A stretch of DNA of 64,000 bases. Source: Simmondsia chinensis. Lineage: Eukaryota; Streptophyta; Magnoliopsida; Caryophyllales; Simmondsiaceae. The DNA is taken from the NCBI GenBank assembly GCA_018398585.1, contig JAGTTD010000008.1:32030156-32094155 (forward strand). The letters run 5' to 3'. This document shows positions 22,090 to 34,260 of this stretch, in pieces. The notes under the pieces were generated by a model. It had not been told where the DNA came from. It made no database searches and saw only the letters and a program-made list of their open reading frames with translations. The position numbers and the translations under genes are program-made. Numbering within the stretch: position 1 is the stretch's first letter; each line of letters starts with the position of its first letter.

Positions 22090-24500
22090 ATTTGAAGAAA
22101 TAATGTTTTTAGAATTCAAGAGAGAAGAGAAAGTTAGAAAAACAAGAACTTGGAATGCATTATCAATATCTCATTTTGATCCACATATAAATCAATGTGA
22201 AATAGAAGATCGAAAAGTTATTCACTTGCAAAAAGTTGCAAACCAATTGCCGGATCCATTCATTGATAGAAAGAATAAGCAACATACCCAATGCCTAAGG
22301 GCTCTCGCCTAAGCAGGGTCTTTTTTTTTAGGGGGGGGGGGGGGGGGCGGGGCCGGCGGATGTATGCAGCCTTCTCTTTTCAGGGTATTACCCCTGAAGA
22401 GAGGCTGTTTTCGAATGCCCCCCAACCTGAATGTGAGAATTTCCTAGGAGGTCACCCATCCTGGTACTACTCTCGCCCAAGCAGGAGGTCATTGATAGAA
22501 AGAATGTTACTAACTAAATCACACGTCTCGGTTATAAATTCTCGTATTTGAATTGATATTCCAAAATATGAATCTTCCAAGGCATTAACAAATGCATCTA
22601 TTGTATACTAAAATTGTGGTAGACCTATCAATTGTAAAGATAAAACCTAAGAAAGAAAAGGGAGCTAAGTAAGCAAACTATCATCTGTTAAAGTTTTGAA
22701 GAGAAAACCCCTGAAAAGGTAATAATAAAAAAATAAGAAGAAAATATGAACAAATCTCATCAAGACTGGCAGATGACTAAAAATAGTGAAAATGCTAAAA
22801 CGATAGAGAATGAAGGGATCTTGATAAATTATGTTATTACTACGGTACGATGAAATCAAAATTAGATTGATCAAACATTTGCATAAACAATAGCTACTAA
22901 TTTGATTAAGGAAAGTGAAAACCTTGAACCCAAGTTTGTTGAAGAATGATAATAAAGAAGAAAATGGACTACACAGTTTAGGAAAAATTAGACTCACTTA
23001 CAGAACTTGTTGTTTTCAAACTTGTAGTCCAAACACCTAAAAATATGGAATGTATAGGCTGCAAGTGGGTGTTTGTGTAGAAAAGAAATAAAAAGAATGA
23101 GGTTGTTAGATATAAAGCATGATTTATATCTTATGGCTTCTCATTGAGGTCATAAATTAATTATGCGGAAACAAAGTCACATGTAACGAATGCAGATTTT
23201 TAATCAGGTTGATGGTCTCTAAGGAGCTTCATGTACATCTTATGGATGTGGTGACAACCTATTTACATGGATCACTTGATAATGACATTTGAAAATCCCT
23301 AATGACTTGGGAATCCATAAGTATATAGATCAAAACCCCGAGAATTATATCAAATTATGCAAAATTTTTGTATGGATTAAAATAATTGAGGCAATTGTGA
23401 TATAATCGTCTTAGTATATATCTTCTGAAAGAAGCATATGTAAACTACTCCACTCTTGTATCTTTGTTAAAAATCAAAATCTAAATTTGGTATCATTGTC
23501 GTATATGCTAATGACTTAAACATCATAGGAGCTTCTAAAGTGCTTGAAAATGCTGTTACATATCTAAAAATAGAATTTCAAATAAAGGGTCTTTTAAAGA
23601 CAAAATTTTGTCTCAATCTTCTAAATGAGCACCTTAGATGAAAATGTAATCCATTAATCCACTAGGAAAAATGCTTAAATTTTTTTAATATGCTTAAGGC
23701 GCGTCCATATATAATACCACAATGGTTGTTCGATCCCTTGATGTAAATAAAGACCCCTTTCATCATCAAGAAGACACAAAGAAAAAATTTTTGGCCTAGA
23801 AGTATTGTACCTTAGTGTAGTGCGCTAACGTATTTTGTCAACTACAGGAGACCAGATATAGCCTTTTTAGATAATTTATTAACAAGATGTAGTTCAAGAC
23901 CAACAGAAAGACATTGAAATGGGTGAAAACATATATTTCACAACCCTCATGGAACAACTAATATGTTGTTATTCTATTCAAATAGTCAAACCGGAGAATG
24001 TTAGTTTTTTGTTCCATCCTTATAAAGAAAGTTAACAAATGGGATATTTATTTACAATGGTAATACTGCTATATCTTGGCTATTTATAAAGCAGACAAAT
24101 GCAATTGCTTCTTCAAATCATGCTTCGATACTAGTGATTCATGAAGCAAGTAGAGAATGTGAATAGCTGAGATCATTGGTTCAACATGTTCAATAAGAAT
24201 GTAAATTTTTAGCGATCAGGGGAAGTCCAATAATATTAGATGAAAACAATTTCGTATTTTTGGCTCAAATCAAAAACAAATAAATAAAAGGTGACCAAGC
24301 ATATCCCACCCATGATTTTTTTTTTTCTTTTTTTCTTTTCAGGCACGAGCTTCATAATAAATATGAAATAGATGTTCATCAAATTCGCTCAAGTGAGAAC
24401 TTGGCACGTTACTTACTAAGGTATTACCCACAATAACGATTGAGAAAGTAATACACAAGATTGACATACTCCAACTTAGGACGTCCTTTGTTGACATTCC
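22090..24500 (+). pseudogene. Ty1/copia polyprotein remnant (RT and RNase H), copia element 3
   Basis: Plus strand. It opens with KVIHLQKVANQLPDPF at 22,215-22,262, a copia pre-RT motif, and is then interrupted by the SINE at 22,277-22,488. It resumes with RGRP-like text. RT text follows: CKWVFV near 23,065, a degenerate leucine-rich core to about 23,400, and VYANDLNIIG (from YVDDLNIIG; catalytic Asp pair damaged) near 23,505-23,530. RNase H-like text appears as YRRPDIAF near 23,850, HEASRECE near 24,140 and a degenerate end by 24,480. Stop codons occur every few dozen codons, so this is an old copy. Confidence 0.75.
22277..22488 (-). mobile_element. 5S-rRNA-headed SINE, 5'-truncated copy (copy B)
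   Basis: On the minus strand it starts inside a 5S rRNA-like sequence: CTTGGGCGAGAGTAGTACC, then GATGGGTGACCTCCTAGG. It continues through CAGCCTCTCTTCAGGGGTAA and ends GCGAGAGCCCTTAGGCATTGG followed by GTATGTTGC. The flanks carry a perfect 17-bp duplication, TCATTGATAGAAAGAAT, at 22,260-22,276 and 22,489-22,505. A G-run of about 17 (22,332-22,348 on the plus strand) has expanded inside it. It is homologous to the full-length copy at 55,737-55,994 over the whole body. Confidence 0.8.
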
Positions 24501-24839
24501 GACATTAGAGGGAGTCAAATATGCATTGCACTATTTTTCATGATTTTATCTTATTAGGTTTTCTTGACAAGGTTATTAATGAGATAGTATTAAATGTATG
24601 TAAATTGAATATTAACATTATGCTCTTTTCCTTCATTAGGATTTTTGTTCGAAAGGGTTTGCTTTCATAGAGACATATTCTTAAGATGAATATATAAGAG
24701 GAAGTGATATGAATATGGATACTTTTAACTTGGGAGTTGTACCAAAGCTAGAAATTGTTATCTTGAGAGTTGTGATCTTGGGTTTATACGTCGTTCACGG
24801 CGAATGAAGTGTCGAGTAAACTTTTATAAATAACAACAA

Positions 24840-25480
24840 CAATAATAGTAGCAACGACAATGACAACAACAACAAAAGCTCAGTGCCTAAAAGGTTCTCA
24901 CCAAGACAGGGTTTGGAGAGGATAAAATGTATGCAGCTCTATATCTACAGAGTGCTATCTTAAAGGGAAGCTATTTCTTAAGGACTCCCAATCCTACAAC
25001 AACAACAACAACAACAAAAACCCAGTGCCTCAAAGGGCTTAAGGACTCCCAATCCTAAAAAGTAAAAACAAAATAATATTTATAAAATCAAGTCAAATAA
25101 AGCAGTATCAAACATATAAGCAAACAAGTGATAGTAAAGTAGCAACAGCAACAATAGCAAACACGAAAGCCTAGAGGCGCTGTAAACTGGCATCAATATA
25201 CTACCCTCTCCTAATAGCTATATCGGCCACATATGTTTTTTATTAGCTTTATCTACGGTCATCTCCTTAGTAAAGTTTAGGTGGGTAAGGTCATGTCAAA
25301 TCATCTCCATTCAACTTTTCCTTAGCCTTCCTCTACCTCTCTTCCAGTGCGTAATATGTGGTTGTTCATATTTCCTAATAGGAGCAGTAGTCAGTCTCCT
25401 CCTAGGATGCTCGAACCATTGCTAGCGCTGCTCTCTCAACTGGTTCTCAATTGAAACCACACCTAATTTGCCTCTTAAAA
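24840..25480 (-). mobile_element. Truncated RTE LINE 3' ends, nested
   Basis: Minus strand. The 5' side encodes the C-terminal end of RTE ORF text (RGRGRLRKS near 25,330-25,355, then HDLTHLN) and reaches the non-coding end. A second tail at 24,840-24,996 ends in GGCACTGAGC followed by TTG-type repeats (CAACAACAAC on the plus strand). RTE elements end in such triplet repeats rather than poly(A). A third, 41-bp tail is inserted at 24,997-25,037. Confidence 0.65.
24997..25037 (-). mobile_element. Minimal RTE tail insertion inside another RTE tail
   Basis: Forty-one bases (CAA repeats, then CCCAGTGCCTCAAAGGG on the plus strand) are flanked by a perfect 20-bp duplication, CTTAAGGACTCCCAATCCTA, at 24,977-24,996 and 25,038-25,057. 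This is a target-primed insertion that aborted almost at once. Confidence 0.75.
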
Positions 25481-27030
25481 CTTCGATAAATGGAGGTGAG
25501 TGTCTGTTTTTGGTGTCACATCTCTCAAAATAAAAAATCCAAGTTCTCTTTCTTCAATTTAATTATATATTTTCATATGTATTGTGTTCTACATTTTGTG
25601 TTTCATCTCTTTTATAATAAGAAGGGTTCTTTGACAACAACATTTTCTTCAAAAGTTGTCATTTTTTCACTTAATCACTACAGCTTTTCCACTTTTTAAA
25701 GGACCTCTTCAATAGTTTAAAATTTTTCAATCAACCGCTTACATTGACGTTGTTAGTTACATCTATAATTTAACGTTTTCTTATACAAAAAACGAAGAGA
25801 CAAGTACACTTGTTGTTATGAGCGCACTTGTTAAAACAATATACCCATAAATGGTCTCTACGTGCAGATTCGAATCTACTTACATGCTTATGTGTCCAGA
25901 GATTTGAATCTGCGCATAGAGCCACCTTAATAGTACAATGCTTTACCGGCTGAGTTAAAACCAACATTTGTTATGCTTTGCCCGATTTTATACACCACCT
26001 CATCAGAATCACAAGTGTAACCTACACGGAATATAAATGGCATTAATGTAGTTGGTTGATTGGAAATATTTAAAAGTTGGAAGGCGATTTTTTGAAGAAA
26101 TTGAAAATTTATGGTAATTAAGTGAAAATATCTACTTTAAAATTGGTTTCTGTTAAAAATCCCTATAATAAGAAACAACATGTGCATATTTTTTGGCTAA
26201 TGTTGTCACCGAGAATTTTTGTTAATAACAAAACAAAGGCTTTTTGAAGCTTGTTATGTTAAAAACTTAAAGTTGTCCGATACTAACAAAAACTGCTCTA
26301 ATAATAACATACTATTTTTAATACTAATACATGCATATCATTCTTTATAATTGTTTGACGATGAATTACGAGAGCACAAGTGGAGTGATTTTGAAGCAAA
26401 ATTTTTTTAAAAGAGCACAAAAAGTCGTGCTATAATTAATCTTTTCATTAATTAATTACTCAATCAGTAATTAATTTTCTCAAAGTACAGATTTAGCAGC
26501 ACTGCTAATTGCTAAAGTTTGAACAATCCAAGAGTCATTAAAAATTTAGAACCCTGAATCATTTTGGAAGATATAAAAATATCAGTATTTTGGCCTTATT
26601 TGGTTGCCATATAAATTGAGTTCCTACGAAGGTTACATTTCATGGAAAATTTAATTCCTGTGTCAACTTCTCAAGAAGTAGGTAAAAAATGTTTGGTTAC
26701 CAAGATGAAAAATAGAACTTTTTTTTGGTGAAATTAGTGAAAAACGAAGGAATTAGAACTTACCTGATGGGTTGGGTAAGTTACTTCTTGTATTTTGAAG
26801 GAACTGAAAATTGCGCTTTTCGGAGACCAAATAAGAGCCAAAATTCATACTTTCCATGAAATTCTACTTCTCGCATGCTAAATGAAACGTAGTTTGTTAC
26901 TTTTTTTATTATTATTTATTTATCTGTCTCATGCTCTATATTAGTAAATTTTGAAGTTATACTTCATTGTTCATAAAAAATAAACAATGCGCATCCATGG
27001 TTAGGTTCCCTTAATTATGATTTCTCTACT
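25480..27030. other. Intergenic DNA with one MITE, no gene
   Basis: AT-rich, with short unsupported frames only. The MITE at 26,588-26,843 is listed separately. Confidence 0.4.
26588..26843. repeat. Small MITE (hAT-like ends)
   Basis: The left end TTTTGGCCTTATTTGGTTGCC and the complement of the right end TTTTGGCTCTTATTTGGTCTCC are inverted repeats with one gap. Inner words such as AATTCCT...GAAGTAGGTAA and TACTTCTTGTATTTTGAAGGAA also mirror each other. Length is 256 bp, non-coding. Confidence 0.65.
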
Positions 27031-29000
27031 GATTGATATGACCTCATCGAGTCTGTTGACAATTTTCTTGAATGTAACCGTTAACATATGTTAGGTCTTT
27101 ATGGATTCTCCTACGTCAACTTCGACTATTGGATTGGGTTAGCTTAAACCAACACATGGATCACCACATTTCTTGATCTAACCATCCTGAATGATGTATT
27201 GAACCATTTGGGAGGACCTCAAGAAATGCTACCTACATCAATTTTGTGCCAGACGGATAGAACTTCATTAGAAGATTACTTAGGATAATGTGACTAGCTC
27301 ATCCATATATGACTAGCACTGGCTTCAATCTTTGGCTCATGATCTCCTATAGACCAAGTCATCTCGGTCATAGTTGACAAGTTAGCTTCTTAATTGATCT
27401 CAAGCGTCTTTGTAGGACATGCAAAATATCATTATCTATATCGTTGTCTTGACCCGTGAATTGATCGTGTCTTTAACAATTGCCATCTTACTTTAATTGA
27501 AGCATATTTTCCCTATTGTTGCCTCATATTGGCAGGGTCATCCTTATGTGTCATGGAGTCCTTTCCCCAATTTCTATTCCCCATTGCCACTAACTCTAGA
27601 GCCATCTCTACTATGGTTATTCAATGCCTTGTTTGCAACTCCTACAATGGCCTTTGGAGCCCTCTCGGCCAACACTAGTGCAGTAGAGGAAGCTATGACA
27701 CAGGCTGTCACTATGGCACCCAGTCCATGGAGCATGTTTGCGAGCTCAACACCTCAACCTTGGGACTCCTCATGGAAACCACTTGAGAGACGACCTCAGC
27801 ATCTCCAACTATCTCTTACTGTGGCATAGCTAAGGCACCAGTTGTGGCCACCCAACCTCAGGCCAGAACTCCCTTAGCCAAGTTGTGGCTTTTCCTCTTA
27901 CAACCTCGACCATGATGTAGATGGCACAACTGACAAGTTCATTAGCACTAGATCTAGGTTTCTCATTAGATATTGCCCCTACCTTTGATTATTCGCTGTC
28001 CCCATGGCCACAAACACCCATCCCATGGTGGCGCACTTTAAATCTCATGTCGACAAGTGTCGATATCCCTCTTCCTTTTTGCTCTCCTTATAGTTCTTAA
28101 GCCTATTGGTTTCTAAGAGGAGGCCAAGGACTCTAAATGAAATGAGGCCAGGGTTTGCGAATCCAATGCCTTAATCCCGAATAAATCTTGGGATCTCATT
28201 TCTTATGACCTATTAAAAATCTATTCTACAACACTTAGAAGTATATATTCAAATGTAAGGTTGATGGTTTGGTTGGATATTAAATGGCTTACCTAGTGGT
28301 CCTTAGTTTCACCTAACCACCGAACATCGATTACCATGAGAATTTTAGCCTGATCATTAAGCCCGCCGCGGTCACTTGAGCTTCCCCTATCATGGTCCAA
28401 TCAACAACTAGACATTCAAACTGTATTTAATATGGCTATCTCAATAAGAAGCCCGCATGAAACAACCTTATGACTTCGCTCACATATCCAATGCAAGTCA
28501 CATGTTCTCCGGCGTAAGACCATCTGTAGCTTGAACCAAGCACCTCGGACAAGGATTTACTACAGTAGCATCGCCTCGCTTTAATTTGTCTTTTGGTGCT
28601 CTCACGCTGACACCTAACCATTTGTTTGTCACACGAGTTAAGGCATCACATTGCTACTTCTCACACTAGCTAAGCAGTTAAAAGGATTCTTTGCTACCTA
28701 AAAGGAATGGTCGACCATGGTCTCCTCTATTGGACAAGTCATGATATTTGCATCCCAATTAGTGTCAATGTAGAATGAGACTTGTCTTGACAATTGGTGC
28801 TCGACCACTGGCTATGTGTTCTTTTTAGGACCGAGTATGATTTGTTGGAGAGCTGAGAAGCAACCTAAGTTCTCCAAGTCCACGACGTAGTCAAAGCACA
28901 TTCGGCCCTGCCATATTTGATGTTTGGGACCTACTGGCTTTGTTATCTATGGTGTGACAGCAAAGTATTCGCATGTTTGATATAGGTTAGAGCTAGCCAA
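27030..29000 (+). pseudogene. Heavily decayed Ty1/copia remnant (copia element 4)
   Basis: Plus-strand, frame-hopping matches only. Gag-like WITTFLDLTILNDVLNHLGG lies near 27,160-27,215. RT text resembling a decayed YGLKQAPR motif (LNQAPRT) lies near 28,535. The RNase H motif STTGYVFFLGPSMICWRAEK followed by QPKFSKSTT lies near 28,803-28,890; it corresponds to the usual STSGY..FLG..LISW..KKQP..S.SS of copia. Every domain is interrupted by stops. Assignment to copia rests mainly on the RNase H motif; the gag call is weak. Confidence 0.5.
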
Positions 29001-31240
29001 ATTTTACATGACACGATAACATGACACCAAGACAGTGGGTTCAAGTTAGGGTATTGCGAGCCAAGTTGATTTTTGGGTTAACACATTTTATTCATTTAAA
29101 TAATTTGGTTTAAATTTAGGTTTGGTTCAGTTCAACCTGCTTTCAAAATGTGTAATTCATTCAATTATTATGTGAAGTTTGAACCACCAGAGAATAATAC
29201 AACCCATATTTGTACTACCCCTTTAATCATTGCCTGAAAGCATTTACAACATACCTCTTCAATAACGCTTATAAATACATCCTAGTGAATCCTGTCAAAT
29301 GGTTTTCTGGATCTTGAGTTCTGTCAAATAGTTCAATATCAAGGAAACCATCTAACGATCAATATCAGGGATCTTCACCTTTTCTCCACTTGGTCAATCG
29401 GACTTTCCAAATTGATTGAGATCATTTTGCCACCAAGTTTTATACATGGCATTTCACTGGAGCTAAAACATGGAATAGCCATGGGAATGGGTTGACTCAC
29501 CCTTTCAGTGTGAAATGTTGGTTCTTACAACGCTCTCATAGTGAAGGTATTTGGAGTTGCTTGGTTATGGTTTGCACCTTAATCAGACAACTTTACCATG
29601 TATTTGTCCAGTGTGTTGTGGATCTATCCAAGCTAAGCTTTGGTGGTATATTCAAGGTGTTCTTGAGAAAGATCAAGTTGACATGATAGACCTGCCATTA
29701 TAATTTTTCTTTTCTTACATACAATGCCAAATGCTTTTAGTAGTGTTATTCCATAAGGAGACATGAGCTTAGGCTTTAGTCATAGAAAAGGGACCAAGGT
29801 TTGAGAGGATTTTGGATGAGTAGCATGACATGATAAGGTATACTTGTCCTTTGGTTCGAGCTTTGGCTTGGTATTTATAAGAAAGGGGAGTCAGATGAGG
29901 TGGACCTAGGAACACTTAGCATTATTTGCCATCACGTGTATTCGGTGCCTTCCATCAGGATTGGGCGTGTAAGGATTTTGGGACTGGATATTCTTCTTGT
30001 GGAATTGTGCATATGGAGCTCGAAGCGTTGACTTGGTACTTTAGTCCAAGTGGGCGAGAAAGGTCAAAGGCCTTATGGGAAAGTACATGTTGGTCTTTGG
30101 CGGGTTGGTAAAAGCCTATATTAATTTGTCACCTATTACTTGGACACCTTGCTTGCCTATGTTAGGACACACAGGACAAGTATGTTACTTACTTACAGTA
30201 GTTGTTATTAGCCATTTTCCATCCCAAGTAGCACAACAAGAAAAAGGGAGATGGATAAACTGAAAGAGAAAGGGTTGGCAAGTAACTCGCTACCCTACAA
30301 CATTAAGTCCACTCCACTTCAGTTTGATCAATGCTTACTTTGATCTTGCATAATAACAACCTCCTATAATTTTGATCAACAATCGCTTATCTCATATCAA
30401 GCCCAATAGTGTCTAACCATGCCAAGCATGTTTATATTGACTTCTGTTAGTAGGTTCAAGGTGACATTCACGGGCCATAATGAAGATTAACTAGCTAATA
30501 TCATTATAAAGGTCTTTATCCTTCTCGTTTGCATTGCTATGAGACAATTTGTCTATGGTCTCCCTTAATATAGATTGGAGGGACTTATTAGCAGATACAT
30601 AATATTCTTATTAGATTTTTATTTTTATTTTATTTTTTATTTTATTTTTATTTTTTTGTGTCTTACTATAGTGTTACTTGTAATGTAGTTATACTTATTG
30701 TTGGGAAAAGTCACACATCTAGCACAATGAAAGCAAAAAATCAACAAAAATATCACACAAAAAATAATCTTCTCTTAACTAGAGCGGAAAACCATGGGAC
30801 CTAAATGGGTATCTCATCCACTATGTATACAATATCTAACAGTAACCCCAAACTCTATATTACAATCATCATATCAAACGTGACTGTTATACAATAAGTC
30901 ACCAATCCTCCCACACCGTAACTTTGGACAAAGAAATTTATAAAGACTCTCTCAACTCTCAATCAGGGACCCAAGCATCACTCCTTGCATACTTGGGCGA
31001 ACCCACTCAACACATCAAACACAAAAATCGCACAAGCAACCCTTACATTCCATTTCCTCGTACTCTTCCACTAACCAGGTACCCTTTTACAACACTTAGT
31101 CTCTACATATTTCCTCTCTTCTCTCTTGTTGCAATCCAACCCGACACCTCAATTTATGGCAAAATCATTCGTCTCTCGCCTCAGAGCTTGACCCGTGCTC
31201 TTGCGCCGAGGAAACTTGGATAACTAGGTGTCATTTTGGT
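29000..31240. other. No gene recognised; possible LTR fragments
   Basis: Open frames here (29,492-29,686; 29,926-30,263; 30,924-31,223) show no family motif. A TATA-like word TGGTATTTATAAGAAAGG near 29,868 and another non-coding block starting TGTTGGGAAAAGTCACACAT near 30,700 could belong to LTRs of the neighbouring copia remnants. I could not pair them or find ends. Confidence 0.3.
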
Positions 31241-31630
31241 CTTCAGTTTGACAGCAAAGAGGAAATCATGATTATGTCTCTTAAAAACTTGATTGATGAA
31301 AGTAAGAAAACAAGAAGCTCTAGGATGATTGCTAGCACAAGGCGAAGACGGTAGGTATGTTTAGACCCTGTTTCTGGCATTTTGTTTGAGAATTTTGTCT
31401 TGAGGTTGGTCTAATTTTTTTCTTTTTGTTGGATGCTTTTCTTTTTAGGTTTTTTGTTGTATGGTTGTGGTTCGTTGGTGGCCTTTTTTGTTTCCAAGCG
31501 GTACTGTGTCATTGAGGGTGGAGGTTTTCTATCGATATGGTTGATTGTGTTTTGTTCTCTACTTTCCGGCGCTTGTTGTGCTTTTAAGGTTTGTACTCTG
31601 ATTATTTAAAAAAAAAAAAGAAAAGAAAGA
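31240..31630 (+). mobile_element. LINE 3' tail with poly(A)
   Basis: GT/T-rich 3' untranslated segment (GGTATGTTTAGACCCTG onward) ending TCTGATTATTTAAAAAAAAA and an A-rich GAAAAGAAAG extension. It is similar in style to the tails at 21.44-21.86 and 51.0 kb. No RT domain precedes it, so it is a 5'-truncated copy. Confidence 0.5.
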
Positions 31631-32133
31631 AAAGTCTAGAAATCAAAACTCGTACAATTGTAGCACCAAATCAAACATTTTTCTTCCTTTTTGTTCTCCA
31701 TTGCCATTTTTATGTAACTTTTTTTCCTGATTTTTTTCGTTTTCTTTTTTCAAATTTTTTTTTTTTCACATTTTCATTTTACAAATATAATTGTCCATAA
31801 TTCTTTATATATAAAAAGTATGCAATCATAAAATTCAGATTGCCTGATTCCTATCTCTCTCTAATTATTTTAACAATCACGATATACTGTTTAGTCTTTT
31901 AACAAATCATTAATTGTTTATATAATGAGTTAATTATTAGACAGAAAATAAGAGATTATTTAATAATAATGGACCCAACCATGTTAAGAGTCACATGCAA
32001 TGCCCGTGATTTCCGGCCCTTTTTCTGAGTTTTTATAACTTTGAATACTGAAATTGGAAATTATCACTCAGTTATCTTGATGTTGATCATGTATTCCCTA
32101 AATATACATTTTAATATATAAAATAAGGTATAC

Positions 32134-32190
32134 AACAACAACAACAACAACAACAGTCCCAGTGCCTTGCGGCTCCCGCATAAAGCAGGG
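32134..32190 (-). mobile_element. 57-bp RTE/SINE tail insertion
   Basis: On the plus strand, CAA repeats, then CAGTCCCAGTGCCTTGCGGC and CCCGCATAAAGCAGGG. It is flanked by a perfect 19-bp duplication, TATATAAAATAAGGTATAC, at 32,115-32,133 and 32,191-32,209. It corresponds to the last bases of the RTE LINE and of the 5S-headed SINE. Confidence 0.8.
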
Positions 32191-32503
32191 TATATAAAAT
32201 AAGGTATACTGTCGCTAATTAGCAAAAAAAAATATACTGTCAAAAATCATGTTTTACTTTAGCTTTTGTCAACAGAAGTGTATTGAATCTTGAAAAAAAA
32301 GAGTACCCGGTCAAGTTATAAAACTTTTAGACCTCAAGGCACCCCTTTAAAATATTAGGGTATCTCGATGATAAATGATCAAATCTCAGGGTATATCAAT
32401 GATTATTTCCCTAATTTATATACTTAATTAATATTATCAAAATATATGATGAAAACTAATAACTTACAGAAGATATATATAAATTTAATTATGTTATTTA
32501 ATG

Positions 32504-32505
<2 letters not shown>

Positions 32506-32557
<52 letters not shown>
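32506..32557. repeat. (TA)n microsatellite
   Basis: About 26 uninterrupted AT dinucleotides. The 31.6-33.1 kb interval around it is otherwise AT-rich and non-coding. Confidence 0.9.
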
Positions 32558-32558
<1 letters not shown>

Positions 32559-33122
32559 CTTTCATGCAATCTGAAAAACAAAGAAAGAAATCGTAAATTT
32601 TGTTTAAATGCAACAATTTTTGTCATTTCTTTTGACTTCTGGGGACATACGCACAAAAAATGCACATGGCGTGCCTCGGCCGTTATCTTTTCGTTAACGG
32701 TCCCTCTATCCTTATGGGACAGAAAGAACGAAAAAAATATTGAAAAAAAATTGTCTTTTTTTTTAATATTTAATAAATTTTGACTGTAAATTGTTATTCT
32801 TTTTAATATTCAATAAATTCTGACAGTCCATTAAAATTAAGGGTCAGGATTCATTCTTTTTACAACTGAAGTCATTAAATTCATTATTATATGTTTAGTC
32901 AAGCTTTTTTTTAAGTGTTTTCTCATTGAAAAAAAAAAAAAAAAACACTTTTTTTTTGGCAAATAAAAGTGTCGGTGTATCATAGATTTATATAAAGGGT
33001 CTTATATTTTGTTCACTATATCAATTATGTCCCTTTTTGCTAATTATATGTTTGGTTAAGCTTTTCTTACGAAAAATATTGGTTTTCTCAAAAAAAAAAA
33101 AAAAATTTCTTGCCTGAAATGA

Positions 33123-34050
33123 GAGTCGGTTCCCAAAATAATGCTAAACAATAAAAAAATTAAAAAAATAATGCTGAAAAAAAAATATTTCCAAATCTAT
33201 TGTTGAACCACGTTTAGAAAACGCGACTTTAATAAAACGGGTCAAAAAAACGTGTTTAAACTTCTCATAAAACGCGTCTTAAAAACGCGGTTATATTAAT
33301 AAAACCGCATCTTAGAAACGCGGTTTATTTAAAAAGAACCGCGTCTTAGTGACGCGGTTTAACACTATAACCGCGTCACTAAGACGCAGTTTATCTCCAA
33401 TAGAACTGCGTCTTAGTGACGCGGTTTATCTCCTATAGAACCGCGTCTTAGTGACGCGGTGTACTTTGGATCTAAAACCCCATACATTCACGAGCTCTCT
33501 CCCCTGCTCTCACCGTCTCTCTGCCTCTTTCTCGTTAATCTACCACCGGTCACTTCATCCGCTGTCTTTCTTTTTCTTATACACCGGAGATCTTTCAAGT
33601 ACCATTATTGGAGTTATTTGACCTCTCCTTATGATGTTGGAGCTTCATCAAGAGAGACATGGGTTCAATATGATAATTATCACAAATTACGGCATAATGA
33701 AAACTATAAGCAAACAAAAAAGTGAAGAATTGCGGTATAATGGTAAGTATAAGTGAAAAAAGGGGATTTTGGATGCCTGACGGTAAACCGCGTTTTGTAG
33801 ACGCGGTTCAGGACTAAACCGATTTTACTAAACGCGGTTCATAGATGAACCGCGTTTATTAGACGCGGTTTATTTAAAAATGAACCGCGTTTAGTTAACG
33901 CGGTTTATTCTTAATTAAACCGCGTTTATGTGATACGGTTTTCTTGAAATTTAAACGCGTCTTGTTGACGCGGTTCAACAGTAGATATGAAAATATTTTT
34001 TTTCCAGCATTATTTTTTTTATTTTTTAGCATTATTTTCGGAACCGACTC
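33123..34050. mobile_element. Mutator-like foldback element with CpG palindrome arrays
   Basis: A 928-bp element flanked by a perfect 9-bp duplication, CTGAAATGA (33,114-33,122 and 34,051-34,059), the size typical of the Mutator superfamily. Its terminal inverted repeats begin GAGTCGGTTCC and pair for about 85-90 bp. Inside each end lies an array of units of about 25-35 bp of the type AACCGCGTC-TTAGT-GACGCGGTT, each itself an inverted repeat. I count eight on the left (33,205-33,462) and six on the right (33,784-33,985). The central 320 bp carries a frame of 88 codons (33,459-33,725) without recognisable motifs; it begins with CT-rich leader-like sequence. No transposase is present, so it is non-autonomous. 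Confidence 0.75.
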
Positions 34051-34260
34051 CTGAAATGAAAGATGTTAATACATAGAAGTTGAAACTATTTTAATACTTC
34101 TATACAGACACAAGAAAGTAATGTTTTTCCTTTGAAATAGAAGTACAAGAAAAAAATTACGAATTTTTCAGATAAAATATCCCTTCTAAAATCACTTTTT
34201 ACAAAAGTATTTTTGCAAAAAGTGAACAGTTTTTCCAAAGTTTTTTTCAAACAGATTTGA

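Noticed and set aside
27497..27829. 110-codon plus-strand frame as a candidate gene
   Set aside because: No motif, and it lies within a decayed copia remnant between gag-like and RT-like text.
33205..33985. Regularly spaced palindromic repeats resembling a CRISPR array
   Set aside because: They lie in two inverted arrays inside a TIR/TSD-bounded element of a plant genome; spacers are short, similar and AT-rich, and no cas genes exist.
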